64,000 bases of DNA from Selenomonadales bacterium 4137-cl (GCA_032334055.1 JAUOZS010000001.1:3310001-3374000); one strand, 5' to 3'; numbered from the stretch's first letter, positions 15,574-25,487 are shown. Made by a program: numbers and translations. Notes: generated by a model from the letters alone, not told the origin.

Positions 15574-17667
15574 CTATATGTTGCGGCGGTAAGCCGGCCT
15601 CAACCGTTTTTCGAGCGGCAGTTCTTCCCGCAGCGCGGCCTGGTGCGCCTGCTGAAGGAATTCGGCCTGGCAGCTCAGGGGCCTGGCTCGCTTGTCGGCG
15701 CGGCGGTAATTGCCGTCGTTCCTCATGGTGTACGCCTTCTGGTTGTCCTGCAGCATGAGGTCGAGGATGCTCCTGATGCGTTCTATGTGGGCGGGGGAAT
15801 CCACCGGGAAAAGCAACTCCACCCGCTCGCCAAGGTTTCGGGTCATCCAGTCGGCGCTAGACAGGAATACGCGCTCGTCGCCGCCGTTGGCAAACATGAA
15901 TATCCGGCTGTGCTCTAGGAACCGGCCGACGATGCTCCGTACGGTGATGGTTTCGCTGACGCCGGGGATGCCGGGCTTGAGCTGGCAGATGCCGCGCACG
16001 ATCAGGTCGATCTTGACGCCGGCGTGCGACGCTTCGTAGAGCTTGCGGACAATTTCCTTGTCGACGAGGGAATTGATCTTGGCCACAATGCGGGCTGGTT
16101 TGCCGGCGCGGGCGAAGCTTATTTCGCGGTCGATCAGTTCGTAAAATTTCTGCCGGAGACTGATGGGCGCCACGGCAAATTTATTCCACACCGGCGGGTC
16201 GGAGTAACCGGAGATGACGTTGAAAAAGGCTGAGGCGTCGGCGCCGACCTGGTCGTTGGCCGTGAACAACCCCAGATCGGTGTACAGCCTCGCGGTGACG
16301 TCGTTGTAGTTGCCTGTGCCCAAATGCACGTAGCGTTTGATGCCTGAGGTCTCTTTTCTTACCACCAGGGCAATCTTGGCGTGGGTCTTCAGGCCGACGA
16401 GGCCGTAGATGACGTGGCAGCCAGCCTCTTCTAGCCGGCGGGCCCAGAGGATGTTGTTTTCTTCGTCGAAGCGCGCTTTGAGCTCGACCAGCACTGTCAC
16501 CTGCTTGCCGTTCTCGGCCGCCTGGGCCAGGGCGGCGACGATGGGGGAGTCGCCGCCAACCCGGTAGAGGGTCTGTTTTATCGCCAACACCTGGGGGTCG
16601 ACGGACGCCCGGCGGATGAACTCCACCACGGGAGCAAACGATTCGTAGGGGTGGTGAAGGAGGATGTCGCGCTCGCGGATGGCGGCGAAAAGGTCTTCTT
16701 CGCCGATAAGGTCGGCGGGTTCGGCGGGGGTGAACGGCTCGTAGCGCATGCGGCTGCACCCGGGAAGGTCGGCAAACCGCATGAAATAACTGGTGTCGAT
16801 CGGGCCGCGGATTTCAAACACGTCCTGTTCGCCGATCTTAAGGCTGTCGACGAGGAACTCCCTAAGCGTGCGACTGGCCGTCCGGGCAATTTCCAGGCGT
16901 ACCGTCTGGCCGCGCTTGCGCTGGCGGAGCGACTTCTGGACTTCGACGAGGAGATCGTCGGCTTCTTCCTCGTCGATGTCGAGGTCGGCGTTGCGGGTGA
17001 TGCGGAACGGGGTGACGTCCTTGACGGTGTAGCCGTGGAACAGTTCGCCGCAGTAGGCTTTGATGATTTCCTCGAGAAAAACGAACCGCCGTTTCCGGCC
17101 GTTCACCGGGGTCTCGACTATCCTGGGCAATACGCTCGGCACCTGGATGACGGCCGTCTTGGCCTCGCCGTCCTGGCGGAGTTCGACCGCCAGGTTAAGG
17201 CTGCGGTTGAGCAGAAACGGGAAGGGGTGGCTGGAATCGACGGCCAGCGGCGTAAGAACTGGATAGATGGTGTTGTGGAAGTAGCGCTCCGTCCAGGCGC
17301 GGTTCTTCTCGGGCAGTTCGTCTATGGTGGCGAAGAAGATGTCCTCCTTCTCCATCTCCCGCCGCAGAACCTGCAGGTAGTTGTATTTCTTTTTGACCAG
17401 CTCTCTGGTTGCCAGCGATATCTGACGCAGTTGTTCCTCGACCGTCAGGCCGGCCGGGTCGTGTTTGTTTATTCCGTTTTCGAGTTGCCGCCGGAGGCCG
17501 GCCACGCGGATCATATAGAATTCGTCGAGGTTCGAGCCGGTGATGCCGATAAAGCGGACCCTTTCGAGGAGAGGGTTGCGCTTGTCCTGAGCCTCACGCA
17601 GAACGCGCAGGTTGAACTTCAACCAACTCAGTTCGCGGTTGAGGAAATATTCGGGATTATCGAACAC
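15574..17667 (-). CDS. ppk: Polyphosphate kinase 1
   Basis: 697 residues with the PPK1 domain order. The N-terminal domain starts FLNRELSWLKFN. The head domain and two phospholipase-D-like C-terminal domains follow, with the catalytic histidine in GLKTHAKIALV and the second His in YVHLGTGNYN. It makes polyphosphate from ATP reversibly. Start: GTG at 17667 with GGGAGGAG 6 bases upstream. This overlaps the end of the Ppx-like gene by 11 bases, indicating translational coupling. A longer in-frame start at 17709 lies within that gene and has no ribosome site. Confidence 0.96.
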   Translation of the reverse strand: MFDNPEYFLNRELSWLKFNLRVLREAQDKRNPLLERVRFIGITGSNLDEFYMIRVAGLRRQLENGINKHDPAGLTVEEQLRQISLATRELVKKKYNYLQVLRREMEKEDIFFATIDELPEKNRAWTERYFHNTIYPVLTPLAVDSSHPFPFLLNRSLNLAVELRQDGEAKTAVIQVPSVLPRIVETPVNGRKRRFVFLEEIIKAYCGELFHGYTVKDVTPFRITRNADLDIDEEEADDLLVEVQKSLRQRKRGQTVRLEIARTASRTLREFLVDSLKIGEQDVFEIRGPIDTSYFMRFADLPGCSRMRYEPFTPAEPADLIGEEDLFAAIRERDILLHHPYESFAPVVEFIRRASVDPQVLAIKQTLYRVGGDSPIVAALAQAAENGKQVTVLVELKARFDEENNILWARRLEEAGCHVIYGLVGLKTHAKIALVVRKETSGIKRYVHLGTGNYNDVTARLYTDLGLFTANDQVGADASAFFNVISGYSDPPVWNKFAVAPISLRQKFYELIDREISFARAGKPARIVAKINSLVDKEIVRKLYEASHAGVKIDLIVRGICQLKPGIPGVSETITVRSIVGRFLEHSRIFMFANGGDERVFLSSADWMTRNLGERVELLFPVDSPAHIERIRSILDLMLQDNQKAYTMRNDGNYRRADKRARPLSCQAEFLQQAHQAALREELPLEKRLRPAYRRNI

Positions 17668-19210
17668 CGCGTTCTCCTCCCTTTCGCACCAGGATCGGCC
17701 TGATGCCAAACACGTTCTCGAAGAATTCGGCCTTGTCGATGAAGGTCCACTCTTCCAGGGAAATGTCCTGTTCGGCGGAAACGGTGATGCTGACTTCTTC
17801 GCCGCACAGGGATATGTCGTGGACCGTCGCTTTCTGCATGTGGCTGCGGTCGACCGCGTCGGCCATTCTGATGATGGCCGCGAGTTTGGCCAGCGTTATG
17901 CGCTGTTCGGGCGCAAGGGCGGCGAAGTTGGCGTCGCTGAGGGATGGCGTCCCTTTGGAATGATAATAGGCGATATTGGCAATAAGCGCCCGCTCCTCCT
18001 CGGAGAAGCCGATGATATCCGAGGAGATGATTAGCCGGTAGGAGTAGAAATAGTGCCGCCGCAGGCTGACGTATTTGCCGATGTCGTGGAGGATAGCCGC
18101 GATTTTGAGCAGCAGGCGTTCACGTTTGCCAAGTCCGTGGTGCCTGACCATGCGGTCGAACAACAGCAGCGAGGTGTTTTCCACGCTGGCGGCGTGCCTG
18201 GCGTCGTGCATGTATTTGCGGCCAAGCGTATGCGCGAAACTGACGACCTGCCTTTCGACGACTTCCAGCCACTTGTCGCCGGCCTTGTCGGCGATATGGG
18301 AAATGGTGATGCCGTCGCCGAACTGAGCGCCGGATACAACGATCTGGGCGACGTTGCTCAGGTTGACTATCTGCTTGTAGAGAACGATAGTGGGCAGAAC
18401 CATCTCCGCCCGGCTCTCCGAGAGGTCGAAGGCCTGCATGAGCTGAGGGAGGTTAAGCTGTTTGACCCGGTCGTAAAGGGCGAGAAATTCGTCGGCGCCG
18501 ACATAGGATAGTTTGGCGGCTTCGTCCCGGCCCAGCATTTTGAGCAGCAGGCCGGTTTCGACCCCTGACAGCACGAGGTATTTGATCTTATGCTGGTTGA
18601 GTTCTATTTCGACAAGGTCGATAGTGCTGTAGATATACTCGGTGAGCGCCTGGTAAAAATGAGCCGAGTCGCGCTGGTACTTTTCGAAGCTTTCCTTGAT
18701 GCGCAGTGCGCCGATATGGATATTCTGCTGGTACTGAAGCACTCCGGCCTTATACAGTGTGAAGGAAAGTCCGCCGGAGGATATATCGACGAACAGGATG
18801 CCCTCCTGCTCGGCGGTCAGACCCTCGGCTTCGATGGCGCGAAAAAGGGCGATGTATTTGTGGTACATCTCCTGGAGCATATCGACGACTTCCAGGGTCA
18901 GACCTGTTTTCAGCCTGATCTGGTCGATGATGTATTGCTGGTTGTCCGCTTCGCGGATGGCGGTGGTGGCCAGCAGCCGGTAATCCTTGACGCCATATTC
19001 CTGGAGAATGCGCCGGTAGCCTTTGAGCAGCTCGCAAAGCCCCCTGACGGTGGCGAAGCTGACCCTGCCTGTTTTGAAGGTTTCTTCGCCGAGTGTGACC
19101 TGGGAACTGGCCCGCTCGACGATCCTCATATCCGCCAGGGAAGTGTATTCCACTATCTGCAGGCTGACCTGCTCCGAACCGACGTGCATGACGCCGAAAA
19201 AATTAGACAT
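17657..19210 (-). CDS. Ppx/GppA-HD paralogue with degenerate nucleotide-binding motifs
   Basis: 517 residues. It has the Ppx/GppA fold (about 1-300) followed by an HD domain (HDIGKY near 370). The motifs that hold phosphate differ from active enzymes. At 9-14 it reads HVGSEQ instead of DxGSNS, and later DISSGGLSF instead of DLGGGSTEL. The acidic residue of the first motif is therefore missing. It may be a regulatory or altered-specificity protein rather than an exopolyphosphatase. The HD metal residues look intact. It is coupled to ppk by overlap and is divergent from a canonical paralogue 176 bases away. Confidence 0.85.
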   Translation of the reverse strand: MSNFFGVMHVGSEQVSLQIVEYTSLADMRIVERASSQVTLGEETFKTGRVSFATVRGLCELLKGYRRILQEYGVKDYRLLATTAIREADNQQYIIDQIRLKTGLTLEVVDMLQEMYHKYIALFRAIEAEGLTAEQEGILFVDISSGGLSFTLYKAGVLQYQQNIHIGALRIKESFEKYQRDSAHFYQALTEYIYSTIDLVEIELNQHKIKYLVLSGVETGLLLKMLGRDEAAKLSYVGADEFLALYDRVKQLNLPQLMQAFDLSESRAEMVLPTIVLYKQIVNLSNVAQIVVSGAQFGDGITISHIADKAGDKWLEVVERQVVSFAHTLGRKYMHDARHAASVENTSLLLFDRMVRHHGLGKRERLLLKIAAILHDIGKYVSLRRHYFYSYRLIISSDIIGFSEEERALIANIAYYHSKGTPSLSDANFAALAPEQRITLAKLAAIIRMADAVDRSHMQKATVHDISLCGEEVSITVSAEQDISLEEWTFIDKAEFFENVFGIRPILVRKGGERGVR

Positions 19211-19386
19211 GTTGTTGCCTCCAAAAACTTATTTTATAAATTTTCGGATGATAGTGGCCGAAATCCTTTTTCCTGGCTGAAGGTTATGTTAATTTAATGT
19301 AAAGTCAGCTGGAGCGAATTTGTTTTTCCCTGAGCGGCAAGGTTTTTGCAAAAAAAGCCGAATACTATGGTGGGGAGTGATAGATA

Positions 19387-20925
19387 ATGACGGAAAGAAT
19401 CGCCATCATCGACCTCGGGTCGAACTCCGCCCGCCTTATCGTAATGCATATCTACGCCAACGGCGCCTATAACCTCGTCTATCATCAGAAGGAAACTGTG
19501 CGGCTCAGCGAGGGCATGGGCAAGTCGCATACCATCCGCCCGGACGCGGTCAAGCTGGCAGTCGAGACGATGCGGACATTCGCCCATATGTGCCTGCTGT
19601 TCAATGTGGACAAGACTTTGGCCGTGGCTACGGCCGCGGTGAGGAGCGCCAAGAACGGCCCGATGCTCGTGGAACTGATCGAGTCGGAAACGGGTATTCG
19701 TCTCGAATCGATTACCGGGCATGCCGAAGCGCATATCGGTTACATAGGGGTCATCAACACAATTGATGTCGATGACGCCGTCGTTTTCGACCTGGGCGGC
19801 GGCAGCACCGAACTGACGCTGATCCGCGGCCGTGAACCCAAGAAGGTCGCCAGTCTGCCCTTCGGCGCCGTCAACCTGACCGAACAGTTCGCCACCCAGG
19901 ACCGGATCACCGATTTGCAGTTGGAAAAGCTCCGCAGCTATATTATGCACCATCTGGAAAAAAACCCGTGGCTAAAGGATGCCGGCCTGCCGCTCGTGGG
20001 CGTGGGCGGCACGGCCCGCAATATCGCCAAGATGGACCAGAAACGGAAGAATTACCCTTTCAACAAGGTCCACAATTACCGCCTCGGCGATATATCCATG
20101 ACCGATCTTTGGCGGGGCCTGACGATGGCCGATTACAAGCAACGGCTCAAGATTCCCGGACTGAGCGGCGAGCGGGCCGATATAATTGTGGCCGGCTCCA
20201 CCATCGTCAAGTGCCTGTTTGACTATACCCGCGCCAACAGGCTGATTGTAAGCGGCTGCGGCTTGCGGGAAGGCCTCTTCCTTCGCCACTATCGCACCCG
20301 CGCCGGCCAGCCTGAGGTGATCGAGAACATTCTCCTGCACAGCACGAATAATATGCTGCTGTTCTATAAGGGCAACGCCCCGCACGCTTACCATGTCGCC
20401 GCGCTGGCTGAAGCCATGTTCGACGGCTGGCAAGACCTGCACAAGCTCGACGACCGGGACCGCCTTCTCATGAGGGTGGCGGCCCTGCTTCACGATATCG
20501 GTATAACGATCAATTACTACGATCACCAGCGTCATAGCGCCTATCTGGTGGAGAATGCCCGCCTGTTCGGCCTGACCCACCGCGAGCAGATGCTGACTGC
20601 GGTGGTGGCGGGGTGGCATGAGGGCGCGACTGCCAAGTACATGCGCAACCGCTTGTATACTGAGTTTCTCGACGACACTGACTGGCAGAAGGCCCGGAAG
20701 TTGGCGCTGCTGCTGGCGCTGGCCGAAAGCCTCGATACGACCCAGATGGGAGTTGTTACGCAGGTGAAGGCCAGCCTGAGGCCCAAGACCGCTCACCTGC
20801 TGATGACGGTGGGCGGGCAGGGGGCGGCGATCGAGATTCAGGAAGCGGAGCGACACCGCAAATGGTTCAAAAAGGAGTTCGGCGTCGAAATCGCCTGGCA
20901 GCAAACTCCGGCCGCGTATCGCTAG
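19387..20925 (+). CDS. ppx: Exopolyphosphatase / pppGpp phosphatase with HD domain
   Basis: 512 residues. The canonical ASKHA phosphate motifs are present: DLGSNS (9-14) and FDLGGGSTEL (about 137-146). The C-terminal HD domain has LLHDIGI near residue 362 and is typical of Ppx. It should release phosphate from polyphosphate and/or convert pppGpp to ppGpp; the two activities cannot be separated by sequence. GGGGAGTG precedes the ATG. It leads an operon with a terpene synthase and a thioesterase. The 176-bp divergent gap toward the ppk operon holds promoters I could not place with confidence. Confidence 0.93.
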   Translation: MTERIAIIDLGSNSARLIVMHIYANGAYNLVYHQKETVRLSEGMGKSHTIRPDAVKLAVETMRTFAHMCLLFNVDKTLAVATAAVRSAKNGPMLVELIESETGIRLESITGHAEAHIGYIGVINTIDVDDAVVFDLGGGSTELTLIRGREPKKVASLPFGAVNLTEQFATQDRITDLQLEKLRSYIMHHLEKNPWLKDAGLPLVGVGGTARNIAKMDQKRKNYPFNKVHNYRLGDISMTDLWRGLTMADYKQRLKIPGLSGERADIIVAGSTIVKCLFDYTRANRLIVSGCGLREGLFLRHYRTRAGQPEVIENILLHSTNNMLLFYKGNAPHAYHVAALAEAMFDGWQDLHKLDDRDRLLMRVAALLHDIGITINYYDHQRHSAYLVENARLFGLTHREQMLTAVVAGWHEGATAKYMRNRLYTEFLDDTDWQKARKLALLLALAESLDTTQMGVVTQVKASLRPKTAHLLMTVGGQGAAIEIQEAERHRKWFKKEFGVEIAWQQTPAAYR

Positions 20926-20942
20926 CCCTATCGGGAGGAATA

Positions 20943-22007
20943 ATGGCTTCACTATTGACCACAGCCAACAGCCTGAACCTCATTAGACGCTTCGTGAATC
21001 AGGTTTTCCCGCTGGTTGACCGCGAGCTGTCTTATTGGCGGCACAGGGCCGCCGGCGCCGAGCCGGAGCTGGCCGTCCAGGCGCTGGCCAGCATCCGGGA
21101 CAAGCGGTTCCACTGCCAGGGAGGCGCCATTTACAGCCTCTACCCAGGGGTGAATACCAGCCGCTTCGTCAGACTGATCGTCGCCCTGCAGACGATCAGC
21201 GATTATCTCGACAACCTTTGCGACCGTGCGGGAGTCGCGGACGAGGCCGCTTTCCGGCAGCTCCATCTGGCGATGACCGACGCCCTCGACCCGGACGGGG
21301 AACCCCGAGACTACTACCTGCACTATCCGCTGAAGGACGACGGCGGCTACCTCGCGGCCCTGGTGGCGGCCTGCCGCGAAGAGACCGCCCGCCTGCCGGC
21401 GTACGGCCTCGTGAAGCCGGCCGCGCTTAAGCTTGCCGGCCTTTACAGTGAGCTGCAGATTTATAAGCACCTCGACCCCGCGGTGCGGGAGGCGAAGATG
21501 CTCGCCTGGGGCGAGCGCCACCTGGCGGCCTATCCCGGCGTGACTCTGTGGGAGTTCGCCGCCGCCACCGGCTCGACCCTGGGGATGTTCATGCTGTGCG
21601 CCCTGGCCGCTAACCCAGACCTGACGGCCGCCGAGGCGGAAGCGACCTGCGCCGCTTATTTCCCGTGGATCTGCGGCCTCCACATCCTGCTCGACTATTA
21701 TATCGATCTCGCCGAGGACCATTGCCACGGAGACCTGAACTTCGTCGCCTATTACCGGAGCCCGGACGAAATCGTCGCCCGCCTGACCATTTTCTGGCGA
21801 CAGGCCCTGGAGCACGCCGGCCGGCTGACCCAGCCGGGCTTCACGACAACAGTCGTGCACGGCCTGCTGGCTATGTACCTCTCTGACCCGAAAACCCAGG
21901 CGCCGCTGGAAAAAAGGGTGAAAGCGGCTCTTCTCGATACCGCAGGCGGCTATGCTCGTCTGCTCCACAACCTCTGCCGGCTGCTCCGCCGCCAGGGAAT
22001 ACTTTGA
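20943..22007 (+). CDS. YtpB-like tetraprenyl-beta-curcumene synthase family protein (DUF2600)
   Basis: 354 residues. Two acidic motifs, DYLDNLCDR (87-95) and DYYIDLAEDHCHGD (about 257-270), match the DUF2600 family of Bacillus YtpB, a large class of terpene synthases that cyclise C35 prenyl diphosphates. It should be a cytosolic, Mg-dependent cyclase; its real substrate is unknown. The ATG at 20943 follows GGGAGGAATA, 18 bases after the ppx stop. The longer reading frame starting inside ppx is rejected. Confidence 0.88.
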   Translation: MASLLTTANSLNLIRRFVNQVFPLVDRELSYWRHRAAGAEPELAVQALASIRDKRFHCQGGAIYSLYPGVNTSRFVRLIVALQTISDYLDNLCDRAGVADEAAFRQLHLAMTDALDPDGEPRDYYLHYPLKDDGGYLAALVAACREETARLPAYGLVKPAALKLAGLYSELQIYKHLDPAVREAKMLAWGERHLAAYPGVTLWEFAAATGSTLGMFMLCALAANPDLTAAEAEATCAAYFPWICGLHILLDYYIDLAEDHCHGDLNFVAYYRSPDEIVARLTIFWRQALEHAGRLTQPGFTTTVVHGLLAMYLSDPKTQAPLEKRVKAALLDTAGGYARLLHNLCRLLRRQGIL

Positions 22008-22052
22008 CGCCGCCGGTCGCCGGCGGCCGGCATGCCGAGGGAGGAAACACGC

Positions 22053-22469
22053 ATGGATAACTGGCCTGAATTCATCAAACAGCATTTTATGACCGTTCCC
22101 TTTGTCCGCTTTCTCGACGCCGCCGTAGTCGAAACCGGGCGCGGCCGTTCGCTTATTACCGTCCCGCTGCGGGCAGAGTTCGCCAATTCGTACGGCATGA
22201 CCCACGGCGGCGTGGTGGCCGCCCTCGTCGACATAGCTGCCGGCATTGCCCTCCGTACCCTGAAGGTGCGGGTGGTAACGGTGGAAACGACGGTGAACTA
22301 CTTCCTGCCTGTAGCCACCGACGACACGCTCAGGGCCGAAGCACGCCTGGTACACGAAGGCCACAAACTTCTCCACGCCGAGGTCGATGTCGCGAACGGC
22401 GAAAATACGCTGGTGGCCAAAGGTCGGGCGGTGTTCTACATCACCGGCGAGGATACGGGAGAGTATTAG
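22053..22469 (+). CDS. PaaI-type hotdog thioesterase
   Basis: 138 residues. MTHGGVVAALVDIAAGIAL (about 48-66) is the PaaI/YdiI motif with the catalytic acidic residue, and the VETTVNYFLPV strand follows. Such enzymes hydrolyse acyl- or aroyl-CoA esters. The start has GGAGG 8 bases upstream. It is the last gene of the ppx operon, ahead of a strong terminator. Confidence 0.88.
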   Translation: MDNWPEFIKQHFMTVPFVRFLDAAVVETGRGRSLITVPLRAEFANSYGMTHGGVVAALVDIAAGIALRTLKVRVVTVETTVNYFLPVATDDTLRAEARLVHEGHKLLHAEVDVANGENTLVAKGRAVFYITGEDTGEY

Positions 22470-22471
22470 AA

Positions 22472-22505
22472 AACCCGGACGGGATATCCCGTCCGGGTTA
22501 TTTAT
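22472..22505 (+). terminator. Terminator of the ppx-terpene synthase-thioesterase operon
   Basis: AACCCGGACGGGA and TCCCGTCCGGGTT form a perfect 13-bp stem with almost no loop, followed by ATTTAT. It starts 2 bases past the thioesterase stop. Confidence 0.85.
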
Positions 22506-22634
22506 ACGGTGCGAACAGCCATTCAGACCCCGGATGCCAGGAGCACCTAAGGGCGCGTACGCTGCGTACTAGTAACATACGCCAGCAAACGCCCGCCGGA
22601 ACAACGCATATGGGGATTATCAACGACTGCTTTG

Positions 22635-23765
22635 TTATGGCTTCGGAGTCTTGGCGGCCTCCTTGATGATCGCCACTACCAGTTCGGCGGTTTTGTACAG
22701 GTCGTCTTCCTTGATGAATTCGGCCGTCGTGTGGACTTTGGACATTCCCGTACCCAGCACCGCCGACGGTACGCCGTAGGCATTGAAGAAGTTGGCGTCG
22801 CTGCCCCCGCCGGTGGCTTCGAAGACGGGCGTAAGACCGATGCTCTCCGCCGCCTGTCGGGCCAGCGCGGCCACCGGCATGTCGGCGGTCAGCACATACG
22901 GGGCGTAAGCGGTCTTTACGGTGACTTCGGCCTTGGCGCCGTTGGCTGCGGCCACCTGCTCGAAGGTGTCTACCATGTGCTTGGTTTGGGCGGCGAGCTT
23001 CTCGCGGTTGCGGCTGCGGGCCTCGCAGGCGATTTCCACGTAGTCGGGCACGATGTTGGTGGCCTGACCGCCTTTGATGATGCCGACGTTGGCGGTCGTT
23101 TCGTCGTCGATCCGGCCCTGGCGCAGCTCGGCCATGGCTTTGCCGGCCACGACGATGGCGTTGACGCCCTCTTCGGGGGCCACGCCGGCGTGGGCGGTCT
23201 TGCCGCGGACTACCACCTTGATGCTGTTCTGGCCGGGGGCGGCGTTGATTATCCGCCCGGGAGCGCCGCCGGAGTCGAGAACGTAGCCGTAATCGGCCTT
23301 CAGCCGCCCCCGGTCCATGTTCTTGGAGCCGTTGACGCCGCCTTCCTCAGCCACGGTGAATACCACCTGGATGTCGCCGTGGGCGGCGCCGGTCTCGCGG
23401 ACGACACTGAGCGCTTCAAGGATGCCCGCCACCCCGGACTTGTCGTCTGCCCCCAGGATGGTGTCGCCGCCGGAGGTTATCACCCCGTCCTTAAGCTGCG
23501 GCTTGATGCCGGCGCAGGGTTCGACGCAGTCGAGGTGAGCGCTCAGCATGACAACTGGCGCGGTCGCGACGTTCCCTTTCAGGTAGGCTATAACATTGCC
23601 GCAGTTGCCGCCGATGCGGCCGCCGACATCATCCTCATCCACCGCGCACCCCAAGGCGGCCAGCTTGGCCTTGACCACGTCGGCCACTTCCCGCTCGTCC
23701 CTTGTCGAGCACTTGATGCTGACCAGTTCGAAAAACTCGGCCAGCATTCTTTGTTTATCAACCAC
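22635..23765 (-). CDS. M20 family peptidase (PepT-like)
   Basis: 376 residues. The dinuclear zinc motifs are present: SAHLDCVEP (about 75-83), GADDKSG (about 105-111) and AEEGGVNG (about 139-146), the last with the catalytic Glu pair. A lid domain follows. It resembles the tripeptidase T-like M20 group in Firmicutes and is cytosolic, since no signal is present. The start is GTG at 23765, 9 bases after GGGGAGG. The ATG 20 bases upstream only opens a five-codon frame. Confidence 0.9.
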   Translation of the reverse strand: MVDKQRMLAEFFELVSIKCSTRDEREVADVVKAKLAALGCAVDEDDVGGRIGGNCGNVIAYLKGNVATAPVVMLSAHLDCVEPCAGIKPQLKDGVITSGGDTILGADDKSGVAGILEALSVVRETGAAHGDIQVVFTVAEEGGVNGSKNMDRGRLKADYGYVLDSGGAPGRIINAAPGQNSIKVVVRGKTAHAGVAPEEGVNAIVVAGKAMAELRQGRIDDETTANVGIIKGGQATNIVPDYVEIACEARSRNREKLAAQTKHMVDTFEQVAAANGAKAEVTVKTAYAPYVLTADMPVAALARQAAESIGLTPVFEATGGGSDANFFNAYGVPSAVLGTGMSKVHTTAEFIKEDDLYKTAELVVAIIKEAAKTPKP

Positions 23766-23912
23766 CGTCCATCGCCTCCCCTTACAGTCTGTTCTACTCT
23801 TTAGGCGTACAAAGGGTCCGTTCCTGCATCATGACGCCGCACCGCCACATATTTTTTCCCGCAGGGGAAAAACTAGCGCCAGCCGCCGATTAACCGCCGA
23901 GGAGCGGATCGA

Positions 23913-24239
23913 ATGATAAAAACCGTAGCTCTCCAGCATCCCGCGACATTGCTGGCCGAAACGCTGGCCGCCAAAGGGTACAGGGTTATAAGCCTCCATG
24001 AAGCCGTCAGCCATCGTATTTACACCGACGCCATTCTATACTCCGCCCGCCGGGCGGAGACAGTGCCCGCTTTCCACAGCGGCCTGGAGACCGTCGACAT
24101 CAGCGTGGGGCACCGCGGTGAAGAAACTCTTGGCGATACCCTGCCTGGCGCTATTATGCTCAACATCGCCGGGCTGCATCCCGAGCAGGTGGCGGCGGAG
24201 TTGGAGGCGCGCCTCCGTCACCGCCCCTGGCGTACATAG
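23913..24239 (+). CDS. Small conserved protein, possibly UPF0180/YkuS-related
   Basis: 108 residues. The segment VALQHPATLLAETLAAKGYRVISL resembles the start of the YkuS (UPF0180) family, but the protein is longer and the match is by memory only. No signal or membrane segment is present. GAGGAG lies 9 bases upstream. It is divergent from the M20 peptidase gene. Function unknown. Confidence 0.65.
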   Translation: MIKTVALQHPATLLAETLAAKGYRVISLHEAVSHRIYTDAILYSARRAETVPAFHSGLETVDISVGHRGEETLGDTLPGAIMLNIAGLHPEQVAAELEARLRHRPWRT

Positions 24240-24283
24240 CTTTATCCCTGATAAATTTTGGGGCGTCCCTCCGGGGCCGCTTT

Positions 24284-25444
24284 TTATTTTTCTTTTTTCG
24301 GCATGAGGCGGCCGCGAGTGATGGCCCCTTCGCCGAACTTGTCCTTGAGGTGGTCGACGGCGACCGAGGCTTTGAGTTTTTTGTCGTCGTCGGTAGCGAA
24401 CAGGCTGGTCTGGCTGCCGTAAACCTGCAGGTTGGACAGCGTCACCCCCAGGAGGCGCACTCCCTCCGCGAGCTCGATGTCGGCCATGATGGCCTGGGCG
24501 GTTTCGTAAATGGTGTCGCCGAGCAGGGTGGCTTCGCCGAGAGTGCGGCTGCGGGTGATGGTGCGGAAGGAGCCGAAACGGATTTTGACCGTTACCGTGC
24601 GCCCCGCGTAGCCGGCCTGACGCAATCGGCGGCCGACCTTCTGACTGAGGGCCAGCAGACACGTGCCAATGTCGTCCCGCGAGCGAAGGTCTTCGTCGAA
24701 GGTGACCTCGTTGCCGATCGATTTGGGCTCGTGTTCGGGAACCACCGGCCGGTCGTCCTCGCCCCGCGCCAGGCGACGCATTTCGCCGGCCTGCTGGCCG
24801 AAGTGCCTCCTCAGGATGACTTCGTCGGCGTCGGCGAGTTGCCCGATGGTATTGATGCCGATTCCTTTCAGCAAGGCGACGGTTTTCTCGCCGGCTCCCC
24901 AGAGGCGGGATACGGGCATGGCCCTCAGGAAGGCTGCGATTTCATCGTGACGCACAACCACCAGTCCGTCAGGCTTGCCCCAGTCGGACGCCAGTTTGGC
25001 GAGAAACTTGTTGGGAGCCACGCCGGCCGAGGCGGTAAGGGCCAGTTCGTCCCTGATCTTCGCCTTTATTGCGGCCGCGATATCCTTGGGGTCTTTATAG
25101 AGCCACTCCATGCCGGAGGCGTCGAGGAAAGCCTCGTCGAGCGACAACGGTTCGACGAGCGGCGAAAAGGCGGCAAGGATCGCCCGAATCTCGCCCGCCA
25201 CCCGCGTGTACTTCCGGTGGTCGCCAGGCATAAATACGGCGTGGGGGCAAAGGCGCCGCGCCTCAGACATCGGCATGGCCGAGTGGACACCGAAGCGTCG
25301 CGCCTCATAGGAGGCGGTGGAAACGACCCCGCGCGGGCCGACGCCGCCGACGACAACAGGCCGGCCGCGGAGGGCGGGGTCGTCCCGCTGCTCGACGGCG
25401 GCGAAAAAGGCGTCCATATCGACGTGGATTATCCAGCGCTGCAT
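24284..25444 (-). CDS. dinB: DNA polymerase IV (Y family)
   Basis: 386 residues. The catalytic motifs are HVDMDAFFAAVEQ at the N-terminus and SLDEAFLD near 105, supplying the two metal-binding acids. A helix-hairpin-helix and a little-finger domain follow. It copies damaged DNA with low fidelity. The start at 25444 gives the standard MxRWIIHVDMDAFF beginning. An ATG 54 bases upstream lies in leader sequence. It is preceded by a LexA box and an unusual terminator-like hairpin, so it should be SOS-induced. Confidence 0.96.
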   Translation of the reverse strand: MQRWIIHVDMDAFFAAVEQRDDPALRGRPVVVGGVGPRGVVSTASYEARRFGVHSAMPMSEARRLCPHAVFMPGDHRKYTRVAGEIRAILAAFSPLVEPLSLDEAFLDASGMEWLYKDPKDIAAAIKAKIRDELALTASAGVAPNKFLAKLASDWGKPDGLVVVRHDEIAAFLRAMPVSRLWGAGEKTVALLKGIGINTIGQLADADEVILRRHFGQQAGEMRRLARGEDDRPVVPEHEPKSIGNEVTFDEDLRSRDDIGTCLLALSQKVGRRLRQAGYAGRTVTVKIRFGSFRTITRSRTLGEATLLGDTIYETAQAIMADIELAEGVRLLGVTLSNLQVYGSQTSLFATDDDKKLKASVAVDHLKDKFGEGAITRGRLMPKKEK

Positions 25445-25487
25445 GCTTTCACCGCCCGGTTCCGCGTATTTCCGCGCGTGCGGGGCA

